Source: Mesorhizobium sp. ORS 3324 | GTDB lineage: Bacteria; Pseudomonadota; Alphaproteobacteria; Rhizobiales; Rhizobiaceae | DNA length: 64,000 nucleotides | Assembly (NCBI GenBank): GCA_000824825.2 | Contig: LM655192.1 | Coordinates: forward strand, 37,946-101,945 | Direction of reading: 5' to 3' | Part shown: positions 58,255 to 64,000 of the stretch, piece after piece | How positions within the stretch are numbered: position 1 is the first letter of the stretch | Layout: the number at the start of each line of letters is the position of its first letter | Position numbers and translations under genes: made by a program | The notes under the pieces: model-generated | Told to the model about the DNA's origin: nothing | The model's database searches: none | The model's input: only the letters and a program-made list of their open reading frames with translations

Positions 58255-58266
58255 GTAATCGATTAC
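58255..58266. promoter_or_regulatory. LacI-family operator-like palindrome
   Basis: GTAATC-GATTAC, a perfect 12-bp palindrome with central CG typical of LacI-type sites, lies in the 279-bp divergent space between the binding-protein and ATPase genes. The regulator gene is not in the window. Confidence 0.6.
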
Positions 58267-58358
58267 CTTGTCAACAAGGATGGCTTTTTATCGATAAGAT
58301 ACCGACTTGCCCTTGCCGTTGGCAATGGCTAGCTTCACCGAAAGAGGTAGGGGAGACG

Positions 58359-59417
58359 ATGGCTCAAGTCGCAATCACCAATGTGGCCAAGGCATTCGGA
58401 ACCGTCAAGGTTCTGCATGAGGTCAGCGTCGATATCGCTGACGGCCAGTTCGTCGTGCTGGTCGGTCCCTCGGGGTGCGGCAAGTCCACGTTGCTGAGAA
58501 TGGTGGCGGGACTGGAGACCGTTTCCGGCGGCACGATCTCGATCGGCGACCGCGTCGTCAACAATCTGCCGCCGGCAAAACGCGACATCGCCATGGTGTT
58601 CCAGAACTACGCGCTCTATCCGCACAAGACGGTGGAGCAGAACATGGCCTTCGCGCTGAAATTGCGCGGCACCGATCCGGCCATCGTCGCCGAGCGGGTG
58701 AAGCGCGCGGCCGACATCCTAGACCTCAATCCCTATCTCAAGCGCTACCCGCGCCAGCTTTCCGGCGGCCAGCGCCAGCGCGTCGCCATGGGCCGCGCCA
58801 TCGTGCGCAATCCGCAGGTGTTCCTGTTCGACGAGCCTCTTTCCAACCTCGACGCCAAGCTCAGGGTGCAGATGCGCACCGAGATCAAGGAACTGCATCA
58901 GCGGCTGAAGACCACCACCATCTATGTCACCCACGACCAGATCGAGGCCATGACAATGGCCGACAAGATCGTGGTCATGCGCGACGGCCGCATCGAGCAG
59001 ATCGGCGCGCCGCTAGAGCTGTTCGACCGGCCGGCCAACCTGTTCGTCGCCGGCTTCATCGGCTCGCCGGCGATGAACCTGCTCAAGGGCACGGTGAAGA
59101 AGGGCGAGAAGCCCGTGGTCGACATAGCAGGCTCGGCCTTTCCGATGCCAACCAGCATCACAGCGGCGGACGGCCAGGCCGTCGTCTATGGCGTGCGCCC
59201 GGAGCACCTGGAGATCCATCCCGAGGGCGTCACGTCCACGATTTCGGTGGTCGAACCGACAGGCTCGGAAACGCTGGTTTTCGTGCGCTTCGGCGAGGGC
59301 GAGATGGTGGCGCTGTTCCGCGAGCGTCACGACTTCAAGCCGGGCGATACGCTGAAGCTCCGGCCGCGCCTCGACCACGTCCATCTCTTCGACGCAGGGA
59401 CCGGCAAGCGTCTCTGA
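58359..59417 (+). CDS. sugar ABC transporter ATPase (UgpC/MsmX type)
   Basis: 352 aa from ATG 58359. Walker A GPSGCGKS near residue 37, [14 protein letters not shown], Walker [13 protein letters not shown], then a C-terminal TOBE/MalK-like regulatory domain (about 235-352). It energises the minus-strand permeases across the divergent promoter. Confidence 0.95.
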   Translation: MAQVAITNVAKAFGTVKVLHEVSVDIADGQFVVLVGPSGCGKSTLLRMVAGLETVSGGTISIGDRVVNNLPPAKRDIAMVFQNYALYPHKTVEQNMAFALKLRGTDPAIVAERVKRAADILDLNPYLKRYPRQLSGGQRQRVAMGRAIVRNPQVFLFDEPLSNLDAKLRVQMRTEIKELHQRLKTTTIYVTHDQIEAMTMADKIVVMRDGRIEQIGAPLELFDRPANLFVAGFIGSPAMNLLKGTVKKGEKPVVDIAGSAFPMPTSITAADGQAVVYGVRPEHLEIHPEGVTSTISVVEPTGSETLVFVRFGEGEMVALFRERHDFKPGDTLKLRPRLDHVHLFDAGTGKRL

Positions 59418-59443
59418 CCGCAACAGACTTCCAAGAGGAAACC

Positions 59444-59896
59444 ATGCTCAAAGGGATCAATCCGCTGCTCAATGCCGATGTGCTCCAGGCGCTGCGGGCC
59501 ATGGGCCACGGCGACGACCTGATCATCGCCGACACCAATTTCCCGTCCGACTCCGTCGCCAAGCGGACCGTGCTCGGCAAGTTGCTGCGCATCGATGCGC
59601 CGGCAGCCGAAGTGGTGAAGGCGGTGCTGTCGCTCTATCCGCTGGACAGCTTCGTCAACGACGCGGCCGCGCGCATGGAGATCGTGGGCAAGCCGAACGA
59701 GATCCCGCCCGTGCAGAAGGAGGTGCAGAAGGAGATCGACGCGGCCGAGGGCAAGTCCTGGCCGATGATCTCGGTCGAGCGCTACGCCTTCTACGAGCGC
59801 GCCAAGAAGGCCTATTGCGTCATCCAGACCGGGGAGCGCCGCTTCTATGGCTGCTTCGCCTTCCGCAAGGGCGTCATTCCACCGGATGCGGAGTAA
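59444..59896 (+). CDS. fucU: FucU/RbsD-family sugar mutarotase
   Basis: 150 aa. MLKGINPLLNADVLQALRAMGHGDDLIIADTNFP with the His/Asp pair, and ERYAFYERAKKAYCVIQTGE carry FucU signatures, nearer FucU than RbsD. It interconverts sugar anomers. It lies between the ATPase and the kinase in one operon. Confidence 0.87.
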   Translation: MLKGINPLLNADVLQALRAMGHGDDLIIADTNFPSDSVAKRTVLGKLLRIDAPAAEVVKAVLSLYPLDSFVNDAAARMEIVGKPNEIPPVQKEVQKEIDAAEGKSWPMISVERYAFYERAKKAYCVIQTGERRFYGCFAFRKGVIPPDAE

Positions 59897-59900
59897 GACG

Positions 59901-60830
59901 ATGGCCGCCGGCAAGCCTGTCGTCATCCTCGGTGTGTTCGTCGCCGATACTGCCTATCGCGCGAACCGCCAGCCGCGCATGGGCGAGACGATCCTCGGCA
60001 ATTCGTTCAAGCTCGGACCGGGCGGCAAGGGGTCGAACCAGGCGGTCGCGGCCGGCAAGCTCGGCGCCGACATCACCTTCCTGACGAGGCTCGGCGTCGA
60101 TGCCTTCGCCGACATGGCCAAGCAGACGTGGAACGGTGCGGGCGTGAAAAGCGCGGTCATCGACACGCCGGACAGCTACACGGGCGCGGCCTACATCTTC
60201 GTCGAGGAAGGCACCGGCAACAACGCCATCATCGTCAGCCCGGGCGCGGCGATGTTGATCTCGCCCGCCGATATCGAGGCGCATGCCGATCTGATCCGGT
60301 CGGCCGGCGTCTTCGTCACCCAGCTCGAGCAGCCGATCGCAGCGGCGCTGAAGGCGCTGGAGATCGCGCGCGGGGCAGGGGTGACGACCATCCTCAACCC
60401 GGCGCCGGCCGCCACTCTCCCGGACAGCATCTACGCGCTCTGCGACTACGTCACCCCCAACGAGTCCGAAGCCGAGGGGCTGACCGGCATCACCGTCTCT
60501 TCGGTCGACGATGCCCGTCGCGCCGCCGACGCGCTGCTGGCGAAGGGCGTCGGCGCCGTCATCGTGACGCTCGGCGAGAAGGGCGCGCTCTTGCACACCA
60601 AGGACCGTTCCGACCATGTCGATGCCGTCAACGCCGGCCCGGTGGTAGAAACCACAGGAGCTGGTGACGCCTTCAATGGCGGCTTGGCGGCAGCACTTGC
60701 CAAGGGCGTCGAGCCTTTGGAGGCGGTTCGCTTTGCCTGCGCGGTCGCCGGTATTTCGGTGACGCGCCCCGGAACCGCGCCCTCCATGCCGACGCTCCAG
60801 GAAGTCGAGGCGCTGCTGGCGAGGGCTTGA
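59901..60830 (+). CDS. rbsK: PfkB-family sugar kinase, ribokinase-like
   Basis: 309 aa. Substrate site GPGGKGSNQAVAAGKLGA and C-terminal TTGAGDAFNGGLAAAL with the catalytic Asp match ribokinase. The N-terminus VVILGVFVADTAYRANRQPRMGET is a rhizobial variant. Symbol is by homology; the sugar is unproven, and FucU and the aldose dehydrogenase point to deoxyhexose or pentose. Confidence 0.87.
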   Translation: MAAGKPVVILGVFVADTAYRANRQPRMGETILGNSFKLGPGGKGSNQAVAAGKLGADITFLTRLGVDAFADMAKQTWNGAGVKSAVIDTPDSYTGAAYIFVEEGTGNNAIIVSPGAAMLISPADIEAHADLIRSAGVFVTQLEQPIAAALKALEIARGAGVTTILNPAPAATLPDSIYALCDYVTPNESEAEGLTGITVSSVDDARRAADALLAKGVGAVIVTLGEKGALLHTKDRSDHVDAVNAGPVVETTGAGDAFNGGLAAALAKGVEPLEAVRFACAVAGISVTRPGTAPSMPTLQEVEALLARA

Positions 60831-60941
60831 GACTCCTCGCTGCACTTACAACTTGGAGGTTTCACCGTTCGGAACGCAAACCGTGCGAACGCGTTCACTG
60901 TGCTGACCGAGACGAGGCTGCGCCGGTTCCGGAACGGTGAG

Positions 60942-61040
60942 ATGAAAAAGCCTTATGAAAAGCCCACGCTGGTGAAGCGCCAGAAGCTCACTGCACGAAC
61001 CGCACAGATTGTCGCGTCGGGCGTGATATTGGGCGAATGA
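60942..61040 (+). CDS. putative RiPP precursor with lasso-type leader (YxxPxL)
   Basis: 32 aa, MKKPYEKPTL ... ILGE. Y5-x-x-P8-x-L10 matches the leader motif recognised by RiPP recognition elements in lasso peptide systems. K-L near 15-16 and Thr20-Ala21 match the end of the known rhizobial 'putative RiPP precursor' leader. The core after Ala21 would be QIVASGVILGE. A weak GGAACGGTGAG stands before the ATG. No cyclase or leader peptidase is in the window. Confidence 0.65.
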   Translation: MKKPYEKPTLVKRQKLTARTAQIVASGVILGE

Positions 61041-61062
61041 TCACGGAGAAGGCGCGAAGGCC

Positions 61063-61266
61063 CTAAAGAATTTTGCTGGTCAGTTCCAGCATCGTCGGCG
61101 CATCCTGCTCGCTGCCGGGCATATGCACGACGCGCATGACGCGAAGGTTCCTGTTTGCGCCTTCGCCCGGCATGGACACGCACTCGCCCACCCGCGGCAG
61201 TTCCTGGAACGCAAGCTCGTCCACGTCCCTGGCATCGTCAATCGAAACGCGACATCTCACAGCCAT
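61063..61266 (-). CDS. small hypothetical protein
   Basis: 67 aa from ATG 61266. MAVRCRVSIDDARDVDELAFQELPRVGECVSMPG with a beta-rich pattern (NLRVMRVVHMPG) resembles compact rhizobial proteins. No family named. It converges on the RiPP-like gene, 22 bp away. Confidence 0.5.
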   Translation of the reverse strand: MAVRCRVSIDDARDVDELAFQELPRVGECVSMPGEGANRNLRVMRVVHMPGSEQDAPTMLELTSKIL

Positions 61267-61554
61267 CAGTCCTTGCGCCCTCAGGCGGAACGAGGCAATC
61301 GCGGAATGGGTTCCGGGAAAAGCCCGGCCTGCTTTGGCGGATAGATCGGCACATAGCAGCAAGCCGGGCTGTGCACCGGCGTTGGGCTGGGGGCGGGGTA
61401 GCCGGCGCAGGGGGAAAGTGTTGGTTTGCCGGCGATTCGGCAATTGCAGCAGAGGTCTGGTATCTCCAAGCAATGGTCTTAGAGTGGGACGGACGAATAT
61501 CTTGATTATCGTGGTCGACCGTACTGCGCGTTCACCGCCTCCGCCACGCTCATA

Positions 61555-62910
61555 CTAGAGAGCCGGCCCCAACCGAATGGCGCTTCCGTCATAAAAGCGC
61601 GACAGGCGAAAGCGGGTGAGATCGTGCCCGACTTCGTTCCCCAGGATCAGGTCGGAGACGACCCGGCCGATTCCCGGTCCGATGCCGAAGCCGTGGCCGC
61701 TCATGCCCGTTGCGACGGTCAGGCCGCTGATCGCCTGCACGCGATCCACCACGGGGACCACGTCCGGCATTGCGTCAATCATGCCGGCCCAGCTTGCCTT
61801 TATGCGGACCGAACCGAGCTGCGGGAAAAGGCGCTTGAAATTGCGTTCGATCGAACGGAGGCCGGAGCGTTCGGCGGCCGGATTGAGCACCCGCATCCTT
61901 TCGAAGGGACTTTGGGAATCCGGCGCCCAGTGACGCGGCGTCGACCAGCCATCCGGATAGCCCGCCGGCGCGGCCGGCGAATAGCGCGACCCGAAAGGGT
62001 TGGCCATGAGCGCGCGAAGGTATTTCGTCGCGTGCCGGAATGCGTCGGGTCCCAGGTGGAGCAAATGGCTGCCTCCCGGGGCGAGCGTGTATCCGCCATC
62101 CTGTCTGCGCCTGAAAGCGATACGCTCTCCTGAGGCGGCACCTGCATGGATTTCAGGCATCGGCTCCGTTGCCGCGGCGGTCGATCTGACGCTGAGCTGG
62201 GGAATGGAAACTCCATGTCTCCTGAGGAAGAGGGAAGACCACGCGCCGCCGGCCAGAAGCACGCTGGAAGTCTCGATGTGACCCGCCTCGGTCCATACGC
62301 CACTGACCCTGCCGGCCGAGATCTCGAGGGTTCGCGCCGCGCAGTTCTCGATGATCTTGACGCCCTTGCGGGCTGCAAGCCGAGCGAGTGCGGGCACGGC
62401 CACCCAAGGCTCGGCCCGCATGTCGGAAGGCGTCGTCATTGCGCCCTTGAAGCTGCGCGACATGCCTTTGATGAGCCCCGCGGTTTCCTGTGCGTTCAGA
62501 AGGCGGGTGTCGATCTTGTGGGCGGCGGCGATCTTCATGAACTTGTCGAAGCCGGCCATTTCGCGGTCCGAGCTTGCCAGGTAAGTCACACCTGTCTGCT
62601 TCAGGCCGATGTCCTCGCCGCATTCCTCGGCCAGCTGCCGCCAGTGGCGGGATGCCTCGATCACGATCGGCAACTCATCCGCATCGCGGCCCTGCTTGCG
62701 GATCCATCCCCAATTGCGGGAGGACTGTTCGGCCGCAATCCGTCCCTTTTCAACCAGCGTCACGGAGATGTTCCGCCGCGCAAGAAAAAGCGCCGTCGTC
62801 ACGCCGATTATGCCGCCGCCGATAATCACCACGTCAGATCTTTTCGGTGGAGGACCGGGATATTGAATTGGGTCAGCTTCGGAGAACGGGAAATTGCGCA
62901 AAGGGTGCAT
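61555..62910 (-). CDS. FAD-dependent oxidoreductase (DAO family)
   Basis: 451 aa. Dinucleotide-binding VVIIGGGIIGVTTALFLARRNISVTLVEK at about 27-55, then a D-amino-acid-oxidase-like fold ending with GMSGHGFGIGPGIGRVVSDLILG. The run SSRNWGWIRKQGRDADELP is typical of amine/amino-acid oxidising members. Substrate unknown. Confidence 0.9.
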   Translation of the reverse strand: MHPLRNFPFSEADPIQYPGPPPKRSDVVIIGGGIIGVTTALFLARRNISVTLVEKGRIAAEQSSRNWGWIRKQGRDADELPIVIEASRHWRQLAEECGEDIGLKQTGVTYLASSDREMAGFDKFMKIAAAHKIDTRLLNAQETAGLIKGMSRSFKGAMTTPSDMRAEPWVAVPALARLAARKGVKIIENCAARTLEISAGRVSGVWTEAGHIETSSVLLAGGAWSSLFLRRHGVSIPQLSVRSTAAATEPMPEIHAGAASGERIAFRRRQDGGYTLAPGGSHLLHLGPDAFRHATKYLRALMANPFGSRYSPAAPAGYPDGWSTPRHWAPDSQSPFERMRVLNPAAERSGLRSIERNFKRLFPQLGSVRIKASWAGMIDAMPDVVPVVDRVQAISGLTVATGMSGHGFGIGPGIGRVVSDLILGNEVGHDLTRFRLSRFYDGSAIRLGPAL

Positions 62911-63392
62911 CCTGAAAAATAGCGTGACAGCTATGGCCTACCGGCAGCAGCCCTTCTTGAGGCAGTTCAAGGGAACGTGAAGTACAGGCCCAGCCATGAC
63001 GCCGGTATTCGGGTCGAAAGTGACCTGGAGAGACAAGTCGATGAGCAGCGGGAGCGGCCCGGCCTTCTGGCGGGGTAGAGGCCAGCACGGGCCGGGCCTG
63101 ACCGGCGGGGGTTCGGAAGCAAAACGCGGCACCGGCTGACGAAGAAATATACGCCCCTGCGCGCCGCCGACGGCCCTCGCCTTTAGGCGTAGGTCCAGCC
63201 GCGATTCAACGCTCGATCACATCGGATAACGTTTACGTGCCACCGCCATTTCAACACCGAAGCGGCCTCTATATGTCGTCCTTGGGCCGAGAACCGCCGG
63301 CGGTGAGTGGCTGCACCGCGACACGACGCGACCAGACGGCCTGTTTCGGAAAAGCGATCATACCGCTTCTTCCATCATAGGGAGATGCCATC
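62911..63392. other. intergenic region with no credible gene
   Basis: 482 bp. A minus frame at 62938-63132 (64 aa, ending in NCLKKGCCR) could be a gene fragment, but has no similarity I recognise. AGGGAG at about 63379-63384 is the ribosome binding site of the next gene. Confidence 0.5.
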
Positions 63393-63788
63393 ATGGGCTC
63401 TTTCATGCTGAAAACCATCGCAGCCGCATCGATCTTCGCGGCCATACCGCTTTCGAGCGCCTATGCGGTGCACCGTCACCACAGGGCACAACTCGACACT
63501 ATGACCACGGCATCGATACCGGCCGATCCAAAAACGAAAGCGGCGTTGGATCAGTTGCTGAATGTGAGGCAGGGTATCCGGGAGGCCAGGGCAGCCGGCA
63601 AGATCACCCAGGACCAGGCCCGCGACCTGATGCAGCAGGCGGATACCATCCAGCGTACAGCGCTGACGTCCGGAGACCGTTCGGCGCTGGGGCAGATCAA
63701 TGCGCTGGATCAGCGGCTTCAGAATGCCACCGGTCAGGGAACCTATATGGGTGACGGCGCCGACGGTGGCTACTATCCGAACGGCTGA
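63393..63788 (+). CDS. small exported helical protein
   Basis: 131 aa. A signal peptide (about 1-25, ending SSAYA) precedes His-rich VHRHHRAQ and a helical domain (AALDQLLNVRQGIREARAAGKITQDQARDLMQQADTIQ) and a Gly-rich end (GDGADGGYYPNG). No family recognised. Confidence 0.72.
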   Translation: MGSFMLKTIAAASIFAAIPLSSAYAVHRHHRAQLDTMTTASIPADPKTKAALDQLLNVRQGIREARAAGKITQDQARDLMQQADTIQRTALTSGDRSALGQINALDQRLQNATGQGTYMGDGADGGYYPNG

Positions 63789-63932
63789 CGCATACACACT
63801 CTTCGCAAACTGGCGGCCGGCGTGATCGGCGCTCCCTCTTAGGGATCCGCCGGGTGGGGAGTGCTTGCCGATCACGCCTTCCTCACCCTCACGCCGGGCC
63901 GCAAACGTTGGGCGAAGAACGCAACGAATACA

Positions 63933-63969
63933 GAAAGTTGAAACTCTCCGGAAAATGAAAGTTGAAACT
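63933..63969. promoter_or_regulatory. tandem operator-like repeats near window end
   Basis: GAAAGTTGAAACT occurs at 63933-63945 and 63957-63969, 24 bp apart. Each contains AAGTT-GA-AAC(TT), nearly palindromic, and the second extends to AAAGTTGAAACTTT. This spacing, near two helical turns, suits a dimeric repressor such as a MarR-type regulator acting on a gene beyond the window. Confidence 0.5.
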
Positions 63970-64000
63970 TTTTGGAGGGCAGGGCCTAAGCCCTTGAAAA

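Noticed and set aside
62938-63132. 64-codon minus frame ending in a Cys-rich tail
   Set aside because: Could be a gene fragment, but no start signal or known domain supports it.

Overview
The window is high-GC DNA from an alphaproteobacterium of the Rhizobiales; I think a Mesorhizobium or close relative. This rests on recG–sdhE–mfd and clpP–clpX–lon–hupB synteny, many rhizobial small families (DUF982, DUF2188, DUF3126, DUF2218), an Omp25/31-type beta-barrel protein, a double cold-shock protein beside DUF192, and dispersed palindromic intergenic repeats. The genus is inference; no rRNA or other marker is present.

Layout. 0-9 kb: an orphan HigA-type antitoxin, DUF502 membrane protein, recG (minus), sdhE, mfd and class II DAHP synthase. 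9-12 kb: an unknown membrane protein, a RES/Xre toxin-antitoxin pair with a clear operator, and a GGDEF protein. 12-27.5 kb: housekeeping and metabolic genes (GFA protein, dgkA, DedA, DUF1003, a DNA glycosylase, nadE, an ABC exporter with a long structured leader, PilZ, two Nudix, gpt, Usp, a MoaB-fold protein, a hydrolase, an Old Yellow Enzyme). 27.6-30.8 kb: a decayed 3-kb genomic island at tRNA-Leu(UAA). It holds a truncated tyrosine integrase, four or five unrecognised genes, and at its far end a duplicate of the 5' half of the tRNA. 31-45.8 kb: outer-membrane protein, adenine deaminase, two tandem DUF900 lipoproteins, ilvA, gloA, cold-shock protein, cysE and small conserved proteins. 45.8-51.5 kb: clpP, clpX, lon and hupB, most with readable terminators. 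51.6-60.8 kb: a sugar uptake and catabolic locus (aldo/keto reductase, SIS isomerase, creatininase-like hydrolase, a four-component ABC importer, FucU mutarotase, PfkB kinase) around a divergent promoter with a LacI-type palindrome. 60.9-64 kb: a 32-residue peptide with a lasso-type leader motif, an FAD oxidoreductase, a small exported protein and, at the edge, a tandem operator-like repeat.

The least ordinary items are the 32-aa RiPP-like precursor (60942-61040), the island rebuilt from the 5' side of a tRNA, the uORF-containing leader of the ABC exporter, the 143-bp hairpin after adenine deaminase, and two palindromic repeat families (eight loci) that all lie in the same orientation. No CRISPR array, rRNA or intact insertion sequence was seen.
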